The notes under the pieces are model-generated. The model made no database searches. It was given only the letters and a program-made list of their open reading frames with translations, and had not been told where the DNA came from. Both the position numbers and the translations under genes were made by a program. Source: CAYFVR01 sp046541515 (GTDB lineage Bacteria; Desulfobacterota; Desulfobacteria; Desulfobacterales; Desulfococcaceae). From it: DNA of 23,355 nt. Of the stretch, positions 12,492 through 19,577 are shown piece after piece. Each line of letters starts with the position of its first letter. Position 1 is the first letter of the stretch. The stretch covers positions 1-23,355 of the forward strand of contig JBKHDD010000063.1 in assembly GCA_046541515.1 (NCBI GenBank). The letters run 5' to 3'.

Positions 12492-14789
12492 GTGAGTGCC
12501 AACGCCGCCGCCCCAAGCCCCGTCGCCGCGTCCCGCCGAGTGAAGCGCGGCCGGCGCGCCTGGACCCGAAGGGTCGCGGGCCTGGTGGCGGGCTGTCTGA
12601 TGCTGCTTCCGATTCCCGCCATGGCCGGCCCCTTGGACGAAGCCGCGGATCCCGCCGCTCGTCTGCCGTGGGAAATCCGGGCCGACGTGGTGGAATACGA
12701 CCCGGAGGAAGGGGTCTACATCGCCCGGGACGGGGTCCATATCGAGCGGGAAGGCGTCCGCCTCAGCGCGGACCGGGTTCGGTTTGACCCGGAAAGCCGG
12801 AAGGCCCTGGCGGAGGGCCACGTGGTGCTGGCCGCCGGGAACGATCTGCTTCGGGGGGACCGGCTGGAGATCGATCTGGACGACCAGATCGGCGCCTTGC
12901 GGAATGGAGAAATTTTTTTCGAGCAGAGCCATTTTTACATTCGGGGCGAAACCATCGAAAAGGTGGGCCCCCAGGCCTACCGGGCATACCGGGCCGCGCT
13001 CACCGCCTGCGAAGGGGAAAGGCCGGACTGGAAAATCACCGCCCGCCGGGTGGACGTGACCGTGGACGGCTACGGGACGGTTCGCCACGGCGCCTTCTGG
13101 GCCCGCCGCCTTCCCCTGTTTTACACGCCCTTTTTTTTCTTCCCGGTGAAAACCGAACGACAGACCGGTCTGCTGACGCCCTCCTTCGCCATTTCGGACC
13201 GGCGGGGAACGGAATATGCCCAGCCCTTTTTCTGGGCCATCGGCGAACAAACCGACGCGACCGTCTACGATCACTACATGAGCGACCGAGGCCACCGGGC
13301 GGGCGGCGAATTCCGCTACATTTTGGACGACCGATCCAAGGGCGTCCTGATGGCGGAATACCTCCACGACCGCAAGGTGGACGACGGCGCCGGCGACAGC
13401 GGAACCTACGGCTACACCGACGACGCGGAGCTTCGGCCGAACCACGACCGCTACTGGATCCGGGGCCGGGCAAGCCAGACCCTGCCCGCCGGGTTTCAGG
13501 GACGGCTGGACCTGGACGTGGTGAGCGATCAGGATTATCTCCGGGAATTCAAGGGCGCTTACGCCGGCTTCGACGACAGCCAGAACTTCTTTCGGGATCG
13601 GTTCGGGCGCGAGCTGGAGGATTTCACCGATCCGGTCCGGGCCAACCGGCTGTCGGCCACCCGCTTCGGCGCGGAAACCAGCCTCCACGCCGAATTCCTC
13701 TGGCACGACAACGTGATCAACCGACGTTGGCGGGACCAGGACGACACCCTTCAGCGATTGCCCCTGGTCGCCTTTAACCGGATCAAGCGGCCCGTGGGGA
13801 ACACCCCCTTGTTCTGGAATCTGGAAACCCGGTACAGCCACTTCTATCGCCGGGACGGCGGCCGGGGCCACCGGGCCGACATCCAGCCGCGGCTGTTCTG
13901 GCCCCACCGGCTGGGTCGGGCGCTCTTCGTGGAGCCGTCGGTTGGGTTTCGGGAAACGCTCTGGTACGTGGACCGATTCGACGCCGAAGGCGAGCCGGGG
14001 GCCGAGCCCGAAGCGGACCGCTTCCGCCATCGGGAAAGCCCGGACCTTCGGGTGGACATGTACACCGCCCTGGCCCGGGAATTCCGGGGTGAAGAGGGCA
14101 AATCTCTGATCCACACGATTCGTCCCCAGTTGACCTACCGGTACGTGCCGGAACAGGACCAGGACGACCTTCCCCTGTTCGATCCCCTGGACCGGATCGA
14201 GCGGCGAAACCGCTTTACCCTTTCCCTGGTCAACACGCTGTCCCGAGGCGGGGGAGACGGGGACGCGGGTCGAATCGGACGCCTGGAGCTGGAACAGAGC
14301 GTGGACCTGGAACGGTTCGACCCGGAAACCGACACCCTGCCCTTTTTCGCGACGGACCGCACCCGTCCCGAGGCGGACCAGCGACTCTCGCCGCTGTTCG
14401 GGCGGCTGGAACTTTCCCCCGCCCCATGGATGTCGATCTTTGGCGACGCCGAATGGTCCCACGACGAAACCCGCTTTATCTCCCGAAACCTGGCCGCCGG
14501 TTTCCAGGATCTTCGCGGCGACCGGCTCTTCGTGGAGCATCGCTACACCCGGTCCGTGGCGGAATCGCTCTACGCCCGGGCAACGGCCGCGGTGAATCCC
14601 CGCTGGATCGTCTTCGCCGAATACGAACGCAACCTGCGCGCCCACGCCACGCTCCAAACCGGTCTGGGTTTGCGCCACATCGCCGGCTGCTGGTCCCTGG
14701 ATCTTCGCTACACCCGATCGGAGGAGAACAACACCTCGATCGGCTTCATGGTTCATCTCAACGGATTGGGGGAACTCGGCACAAACTGA
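12492..14789 (+). CDS. lptD: LPS-assembly outer-membrane protein LptD
   Basis: LptD is the outer-membrane barrel that, with LptE, inserts lipopolysaccharide into the outer leaflet. From the GTG at 12492 the product is 765 residues. A signal peptide has basic RRVKRGRRAWTRR, a hydrophobic core and AMA before G46. The GTG at 12540 is an alternative start, and neither has a good ribosome binding site. An OstA-type beta-jellyroll domain follows (about 60-165, WEIRADVVEYD...VRLSADRVRFD). The rest is a long barrel region rich in aromatic strands and acidic loops. The mature part has only two cysteines, C173 (TACEGERPDW) and C733, placed like the E. coli C173-C725 pair. It is transcribed from the promoter at 12393, divergently from surE, and followed after 11 bases by a NusG paralogue. 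Confidence 0.93.
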   Translation: MSANAAAPSPVAASRRVKRGRRAWTRRVAGLVAGCLMLLPIPAMAGPLDEAADPAARLPWEIRADVVEYDPEEGVYIARDGVHIEREGVRLSADRVRFDPESRKALAEGHVVLAAGNDLLRGDRLEIDLDDQIGALRNGEIFFEQSHFYIRGETIEKVGPQAYRAYRAALTACEGERPDWKITARRVDVTVDGYGTVRHGAFWARRLPLFYTPFFFFPVKTERQTGLLTPSFAISDRRGTEYAQPFFWAIGEQTDATVYDHYMSDRGHRAGGEFRYILDDRSKGVLMAEYLHDRKVDDGAGDSGTYGYTDDAELRPNHDRYWIRGRASQTLPAGFQGRLDLDVVSDQDYLREFKGAYAGFDDSQNFFRDRFGRELEDFTDPVRANRLSATRFGAETSLHAEFLWHDNVINRRWRDQDDTLQRLPLVAFNRIKRPVGNTPLFWNLETRYSHFYRRDGGRGHRADIQPRLFWPHRLGRALFVEPSVGFRETLWYVDRFDAEGEPGAEPEADRFRHRESPDLRVDMYTALAREFRGEEGKSLIHTIRPQLTYRYVPEQDQDDLPLFDPLDRIERRNRFTLSLVNTLSRGGGDGDAGRIGRLELEQSVDLERFDPETDTLPFFATDRTRPEADQRLSPLFGRLELSPAPWMSIFGDAEWSHDETRFISRNLAAGFQDLRGDRLFVEHRYTRSVAESLYARATAAVNPRWIVFAEYERNLRAHATLQTGLGLRHIAGCWSLDLRYTRSEENNTSIGFMVHLNGLGELGTN

Positions 14790-14800
14790 GGCCGAAGAAT

Positions 14801-15340
14801 ATGGCAAGGAACATGAACGACCCGAAGCCAAAACCCGCCTGGTACGTGCTGCACACTCGCAGCCACTTCGAAAACGTGGTCTTCACCTCCCTGACCGGAA
14901 AGGAAATCGAAACCTTTCTGCCCAAAATGCGGGTGAAAAGCCGCCGCAAGGACCGCCACAAAATGATCGACGTGCCGGTCTTTCCGGGATACCTGTTCGT
15001 TCGCAGCACTCTGTCGCCGGCGGCCCATGTGGACATTCTCAAAACCGCGGGGGCCGTGCGCCTCATCGGCAATTCCGCCGCCCCGGTTCCAGTTCCCGAC
15101 GAAACCGTCGAATCCCTCCGGATCATGACCGACGTGCCCGATTCCATATTTACCGGGCATCGGTTCGAGCGGGGAGACCGGGTCCGGGTCGCCGCCGGCC
15201 CCTTCGCCGGAGTGATCGGCATCTTTTCCCGATACCAAGGGCAAGAGCGGGTGGTGGTGGAGGTGGAAATCCTCGGCCGGTTCGCCGCCGTGGAGGTCAC
15301 CGAGGACGATGTGGAGCCGTTGCCCAAAATCCTTTCATAA
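14801..15340 (+). CDS. NusG-family specialised antiterminator (RfaH/UpxY type)
   Basis: The 179-residue protein has an N-terminal NGN domain (about 12-105: AWYVLHTRSHFENVV, then ETFLPKMRVKSRRKDR and VPVFPGYLFVRS). A KOW-type C-terminal domain follows (about 123-175: FERGDRVRVAAGPFAGVIGIF). NusG-like proteins ride on RNA polymerase; RfaH and UpxY paralogues act on particular long operons, often for polysaccharides. It reads as a paralogue rather than housekeeping NusG, because it is not next to secE or rplK and has the UpxY-like wording. The ATG at 14801 is preceded by a moderate GAGG; a second ATG at 14813 is possible. It is co-transcribed with lptD, which fits a role in LPS or capsule expression, but its targets are not in this window. 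Confidence 0.88.
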   Translation: MARNMNDPKPKPAWYVLHTRSHFENVVFTSLTGKEIETFLPKMRVKSRRKDRHKMIDVPVFPGYLFVRSTLSPAAHVDILKTAGAVRLIGNSAAPVPVPDETVESLRIMTDVPDSIFTGHRFERGDRVRVAAGPFAGVIGIFSRYQGQERVVVEVEILGRFAAVEVTEDDVEPLPKILS

Positions 15341-15344
15341 CGTC

Positions 15345-15373
15345 TTGACTTCCTATCAAATTATATTTAGTAT
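15345..15373 (+). promoter_or_regulatory. Promoter of the HU-holB-ricT-metG operon
   Basis: TTGACT (15345-15350), a 17-base spacer and TAGTAT (15368-15373) lie directly after the stop of the NusG paralogue. The segment is locally AT-rich in a GC-rich background. The CGTCTTGAC context matches that of the lptD promoter (12390-12397). The leader would be about 70 bases. Confidence 0.6.
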
Positions 15374-15452
15374 CAAGCCCATCGTTTGACCGGCGGCGTC
15401 CAGACCGTTGGAGGCGTAACGTTTCAGCCGGACCGATTCGGAAGGAGCCGTT

Positions 15453-15737
15453 ATGAACAAGCTGGAACTGATTTCCACCCTGAAAAACGAGGCCCGCATT
15501 TCCAAAATGGAGGCCGCCAAAGTCGTGGAAATTTTTTTTGACAGCATGGCCGACGCCCTGGCGGAAGGGGAACGGGTGGAAATTCGGGGCCTTTGCAGCT
15601 TCTTCGTAAAAAATTACAAGAGCTACACCGGCCGCAATCCCAAAACCGGGGACAAGGTGACCATCAACCCCAAAAGGTTGCCGTTTTTCAAGTGCGGCAA
15701 GGAATTGAAGGAGCGGGTTGACGGCGAAGCCGGATGA
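15453..15737 (+). CDS. HU/IHF-family DNA-binding protein
   Basis: The 94-residue nucleoid protein bends DNA as a dimer. The ATG at 15453 follows GGAAGGAG with ideal spacing. The helical N-terminus (MNKLELISTLKNEARISKMEA) leads into the beta-arm signature GRNPKTGDKVTINPKRLPFFK, which includes the Pro that intercalates into DNA (in GRNP). IRGLCSFFVKNY stands where family members have IxGFGxFxxxx. The order and wording are nearer to IHF-alpha-like proteins than to abundant HU, but I cannot separate them firmly. A cysteine at about position 50 is unusual. It is the first gene of an operon with holB, and the holB start lies inside its last codons. Confidence 0.94.
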   Translation: MNKLELISTLKNEARISKMEAAKVVEIFFDSMADALAEGERVEIRGLCSFFVKNYKSYTGRNPKTGDKVTINPKRLPFFKCGKELKERVDGEAG

Positions 15738-16773
15738 ACGGGGAGCCGCCGATCCGACGCCGGCCGATCCGCGTCCGCTTCGGGTCCTGGCACGGATGGC
15801 GGCCCGGAAAACCGTTCCTCACGCCCTCCTTTTCGTGGGTCCGGACGGGGTTGGAAAATCGGCGGCCGCGATCCGGGCCGCCCTGGCCCTGAACTGCCAG
15901 GCCGATGCAAACCCGGAAGCCCGGTTTGAACATCCCGCCTGCCAGTGCCGCGCCTGCCGCAAAATCCGGGCCGGCGTCCACCCCGATTTTCACCGGATCG
16001 CCCCTGACGGCCCGCTGATCCGGATCGACCGCATCCGTGACCTGATTGGCCGAATGGCCATGCGGCCCAACGAAGCCCGAAGGCGGATCGCCCTGATCGA
16101 AGGGGCCGGCGCCATGAATCCCGAGGCCGGAAACGCCCTGCTGAAGTTGCTGGAAGAGCCGCCGGATCGGACGGTGCTGATTTTGACCGCCCGTCAGCCC
16201 TCGGAACTGTTGCCGACCCTGGTGTCCCGCTGTCGCACCTTTCGGTTCGCTCCCCCGCCGCGCCCCCTTCGCGCCCGGGAGATGGAGGAGCGCCTTCGCA
16301 TTCCCCGGGAACGGGCCTTGGCCCTTGCCGCCCTGGACGGAGCGGCGCCGGCCGATTCCTCGGCGGCGGAGCGCCGGCTTCGCCGCCGGGACTGGGTCGT
16401 TTCCGAAGTGGGCCGCCTGATTTCCGGGGACGGCCCCCCGGGGTTTGAACTGGCCTTCGCCGAACGGCTGGCCGGGGACCGGGAGGGCGCGGCGGAACTG
16501 CTGGAATCGGCTCTGGTCTGGCTCCGGGACGCCCTGGTTGTCCGACACGCGGGGAACCAACGCCTTTTCCCCGACCGAACGGACGAACCGGCCGGTCGAT
16601 TGTCCGCCGGGTCGTTGCTCAAATTGGCGGCCGCGGTGGAAACCGCCCGCCGCCGCATGCAATCCAACGCCAACGCGCGGCTGGCCCTGGAGGTCATGTC
16701 CCTGGAGATCGCGGAGATATCGCATGAAGAAAGTCGTCGGCATTCGGTTCAAGCCGGCCGGAAAAGTATATGA
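15718..16773 (+). CDS. holB: DNA polymerase III delta-prime subunit
   Basis: Delta-prime is part of the clamp loader that places the sliding clamp on DNA. The 351-residue product starts at a TTG (15718) with GAAGGAG four bases upstream, inside the HU-like gene; the ATG at 15734 is in another frame. Motifs are the P-loop-like GPDGVGKS (41-48), a zinc-module cysteine cluster (LNC...ACQCRAC), GNALLKLLEEPP, and SRCRTFRF with the arginine finger. The C-terminal collar domain is less conserved. The P-loop GVGKS is intact, unlike E. coli delta-prime. Its last 50 bases overlap the ricT start. The pairing of holB with ricT/yaaT is also seen in Bacillus, which supports both calls. Confidence 0.93.
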   Translation: MTAKPDERGAADPTPADPRPLRVLARMAARKTVPHALLFVGPDGVGKSAAAIRAALALNCQADANPEARFEHPACQCRACRKIRAGVHPDFHRIAPDGPLIRIDRIRDLIGRMAMRPNEARRRIALIEGAGAMNPEAGNALLKLLEEPPDRTVLILTARQPSELLPTLVSRCRTFRFAPPPRPLRAREMEERLRIPRERALALAALDGAAPADSSAAERRLRRRDWVVSEVGRLISGDGPPGFELAFAERLAGDREGAAELLESALVWLRDALVVRHAGNQRLFPDRTDEPAGRLSAGSLLKLAAAVETARRRMQSNANARLALEVMSLEIAEISHEESRRHSVQAGRKSI

Positions 16774-17563
16774 TTTCGATCCGGGCGCCTTCGTGCTGTC
16801 CATGGGGGACCCGGTGATCGTGGAAACCGAGCAGGGGCTCGGCTTCGGCGTGGTGGCGACGCCCCCCGCCGCCCTGGAGGAAGAGGGTCGGGAGCTGAAA
16901 AAGGTGTTTCGCCCCGCCGGAGAAAAGGACTTCGAACAGCGCGACCAGAACGCCGAACTGGAGTCCCGGGCCAACGCCTTCTGCCTGGAGTGCATTCACC
17001 GGCTGGGGTTGAAAATGAACCTCTTCGCCGTGGAAAGCACCTTCGACGCCAACAAACTGACCTTCTTCTTCACCGCCGAAGGCCGGGTCGATTTCCGGGA
17101 ACTGGTCAAAATGCTGGTGCGGGAGTTCCGCATTCGCATCGAAATGCGCCAGGTGGGCATTCGCAACCAGGCCAAAATGTGCGGGGGGCTCGGCCGTTGC
17201 GGCCGGGAGCTTTGCTGCAGCACCTTTCTGGAAAAATTTGATCCGGTGTCCATCCGCATGGCCAAGGAGCAGGGTCTGTCGCTGAACCCCACCAAAATCT
17301 CCGGCCAGTGCGGCCGGCTGATGTGTTGCCTCACCTTCGAAAACGAAACCTACCAGGAACTGAAACAGGGCTTTCCCAAAATCGGACGCCAGGTGGACAC
17401 CCCCCAGGGCCGGGGCAAGGTGATCCGCCACAACATCATCCGGCAGCGGCTGGCGGTGCGTCTGGAGGAGGGAAACGAGGTGGAACTGAGCGTGGAAGAC
17501 GTCACCGTCGGCGGCCCGCCCCCCAAAAAGGGGAAAAAGAAGCCAACCCAACAGGAGAAATAA
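16724..17563 (+). CDS. ricT: PSP1-domain protein, RicT/YaaT family
   Basis: The 279-residue protein matches the PSP1 family. In Bacillus RicT (YaaT) forms the RicA-RicF-RicT complex with iron-sulfur clusters and affects RNA processing and the sporulation phosphorelay. The family hallmark is present: KMCGGLGRCGRELCCSTFL (about 162-180) and then CGRLMCCLTFE about 30 residues later, giving a conserved cysteine set. An earlier Cys pair (FCLEC, about 86-90) is also there. The tail (PPPKKGKKKPTQQEK) is Lys-rich and probably disordered. The ATG at 16724 has GCGGAG nine bases upstream and overlaps holB by 50 bases. The stop shares a base with metG (TAATG). The role in a non-sporulating diderm is unknown. 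Confidence 0.93.
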   Translation: MKKVVGIRFKPAGKVYDFDPGAFVLSMGDPVIVETEQGLGFGVVATPPAALEEEGRELKKVFRPAGEKDFEQRDQNAELESRANAFCLECIHRLGLKMNLFAVESTFDANKLTFFFTAEGRVDFRELVKMLVREFRIRIEMRQVGIRNQAKMCGGLGRCGRELCCSTFLEKFDPVSIRMAKEQGLSLNPTKISGQCGRLMCCLTFENETYQELKQGFPKIGRQVDTPQGRGKVIRHNIIRQRLAVRLEEGNEVELSVEDVTVGGPPPKKGKKKPTQQEK

Positions 17564-19491
17564 TGTCCGGCCGATTCTACATCACCACACCCATCTACTA
17601 CGTCAACGCCAAGCCGCATCTGGGGCACGCCTACACCACCATCACGGCCGACGTCGCCCGCCGGTTTCACCGCATGCGGGGGGATGAAACCTATTTCCTG
17701 ACCGGAACCGATGAACACGGCGACAAAATCGAACGGGCCGCCCGCAAGGAAAACATGCCCCCCCGGGAGTACGCCGACCAAATCAGCGGCCTGTTCCGGG
17801 AACTCTGGCCCCGGCTGGACATCGACAACGACCAGTTCATCCGCACCACCGATCCCGACCACATCCGGGTGGTCCAGATGGTTCTGCGGAAAATTTACGA
17901 CGCCGGCGACATCCACTTCAGCGAGTATGAAGGGCTGTACTGCTACGGTTGCGAACGCTTTTACGGCGAGCGGGAGCTGGTGGACGGCAAGTGCCCCGAC
18001 CACCAGGTGGCGCCGGAGCCGATCCGGGAATCCAACTACTTTTTCCGGATGAGCCGTTATCAAGAATGGCTGATCGGCCACATTCGCGAGAATCCGGATT
18101 TCATCCGGCCGGAACGATACCGGAACGAGGTGCTCTCTTTTCTGAAGGAGCCGCTGGAAGACCTGTGCATTTCCCGGCCCAAAAGCCGGCTTCAATGGGG
18201 CATTCCCCTGCCCTTCGACGAAAATTACGTCACCTACGTCTGGTTCGACGCCCTGCTCAACTACGTTTCGGCCCTGGGCTATCCGGACGGGGAAAAATTT
18301 CATAAATTCTGGCCTGCGGTGCAGCACGTCGTGGCCAAGGACATCCTGAAGCCCCACGGCATCTACTGGCCCACCATGCTCAAGGCGGCCGGCATCCCGG
18401 TTTACAACCACCTCAACGTTCACGGCTACTGGAACGTGGAGGAGAGCAAAATGTCCAAGAGCCTGGGCAACGTGGTGGAGCCGCTCCAGATGGCGGAGGT
18501 GTACGGACTGGACGCCTTTCGTTTTTTCCTGATGCGGGACATGGTCTTTGGCCGGGATTCCAACTTCGGCGAGGACGCCCTGGTGGGGCGGATCAACGCC
18601 GATCTGGCCAACGATTTGGGCAACCTGTTCAGCCGGGTCGTCGCCATGACCCACAAATATTTCGACGGCGTCGTCCCGGAACCGGTCCCCGAATGCGAGA
18701 AGGAGCTGGCCGACATCCGGGAGGGCGACCTTCGCTCCCACGCCGCCGCCGCCATCGAGGCCTATGCCCAGGCCATGGACGCCTTCGCCTTTCACGAAGG
18801 ACTCAAGGCGGTGTGGGAATTCATCGGCAGGCTGAACAAGTACGTGGACATGGCCGCGCCCTGGGAAATGGCCAAGCGCAAGGAGGCCCGCCCCCAGTTG
18901 GCCACGGTGATGTACCATTTTCTGGAAAGCCTCCGGATCGTCTCGGGCCTGATCTATCCGGTGATGCCGTCCACGGCGAAGTCCATGCGGCAGCATCTGG
19001 GTCAGGATTCCGACGCCGACTTTTTCTCGCTGGATCGCCTGAAAAGCTGGGGGGGGCTGGCCGCCGGAACAAAATTGCCCAAGGCGACCCAGCTGTTTCC
19101 GCGGGTGGAAAAGATCCCGGCGGCGTCCGAATCCGCCGCTGCGCCCACGGCGCCGCCCCTGAAGCCGGAGATCGACATCAAGGCGCTGGAGAAAATCGAC
19201 CTGCGGGCGGGCACGGTGACGGAAGCCAAGCCGGTGCCCAAGGCCCGGAAGCTGTTGCAGCTGACGGTGGACCTGGGGGAAGGCGAACCCCGCACCATCG
19301 TCGCCGGCATCGCGGACCGGTACCGCCCCGAAGAGCTGGTCGGCAACCAGGTGATCATCGTGGCCAACCTCAAGCCGGCCAAGCTGATGGGCGTCGCCTC
19401 CAACGGCATGGTGCTGGCCGCGGTCGCCGATTCGGTCACCGCCGTATCCACCGTGGCCCGCCCCGTTCCGCCGGGAACGCCTCTCCGCTGA
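17563..19491 (+). CDS. metG: Methionyl-tRNA synthetase with C-terminal tRNA-binding domain
   Basis: The 642-residue class I synthetase charges tRNA-Met. Visible are the HIGH-type motif HLGH (19-22), TGTDEHGDKI, a zinc-knuckle region CYGCERFYGERELVDGKCPDH, and an intact KMSKS (296-300). The anticodon-binding helical domain follows. A linker rich in Ala and Pro (about 520-535) leads to a Trbp111/EMAP-II type tRNA-binding domain (about 535-642: DLRAGTVTEAKPVPKARKLLQL...). The start is firm: AGGAGAAATA precedes the ATG, which overlaps the ricT stop as TAATG. It is the last gene of the operon. The intact HIGH and KMSKS here contrast with the CysRS-like domain elsewhere in the window. Confidence 0.97.
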   Translation: MSGRFYITTPIYYVNAKPHLGHAYTTITADVARRFHRMRGDETYFLTGTDEHGDKIERAARKENMPPREYADQISGLFRELWPRLDIDNDQFIRTTDPDHIRVVQMVLRKIYDAGDIHFSEYEGLYCYGCERFYGERELVDGKCPDHQVAPEPIRESNYFFRMSRYQEWLIGHIRENPDFIRPERYRNEVLSFLKEPLEDLCISRPKSRLQWGIPLPFDENYVTYVWFDALLNYVSALGYPDGEKFHKFWPAVQHVVAKDILKPHGIYWPTMLKAAGIPVYNHLNVHGYWNVEESKMSKSLGNVVEPLQMAEVYGLDAFRFFLMRDMVFGRDSNFGEDALVGRINADLANDLGNLFSRVVAMTHKYFDGVVPEPVPECEKELADIREGDLRSHAAAAIEAYAQAMDAFAFHEGLKAVWEFIGRLNKYVDMAAPWEMAKRKEARPQLATVMYHFLESLRIVSGLIYPVMPSTAKSMRQHLGQDSDADFFSLDRLKSWGGLAAGTKLPKATQLFPRVEKIPAASESAAAPTAPPLKPEIDIKALEKIDLRAGTVTEAKPVPKARKLLQLTVDLGEGEPRTIVAGIADRYRPEELVGNQVIIVANLKPAKLMGVASNGMVLAAVADSVTAVSTVARPVPPGTPLR

Positions 19492-19502
19492 GTTTCCTTC
19501 CG

Positions 19503-19532
19503 CCGGGTCCTGGCCGCGCGGCCCGGACCCGG
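19503..19532. repeat. Very stable GC hairpin after metG
   Basis: CCGGGTCC (19503-19510) pairs with GGACCCGG (19525-19532). Inside it, after one mismatch, GGCC (19512-19515) pairs with GGCC (19520-19523) around a GCGC loop. No T-run follows on either strand, so it is not a typical terminator. It may slow RNA polymerase or protect the 3' end of the metG message. Confidence 0.6.
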
Positions 19533-19577
19533 ACGTTCGGCCCGGGCCGTTCCGCCAACCCCTATCCCACGGATTTC

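Noticed and set aside
12441..14831. A 796-codon open frame antisense to lptD
   Set aside because: LptD on the other strand has a signal peptide, an OstA domain and a promoter. The antisense frame has none of these and reads as low-complexity Val/Gly/Pro/His sequence.
17300..17563. Upstream extension of MetRS in the same open frame
   Set aside because: It lies inside ricT. The family begins at MSGRFYITTPIYY and a good binding site is located there.
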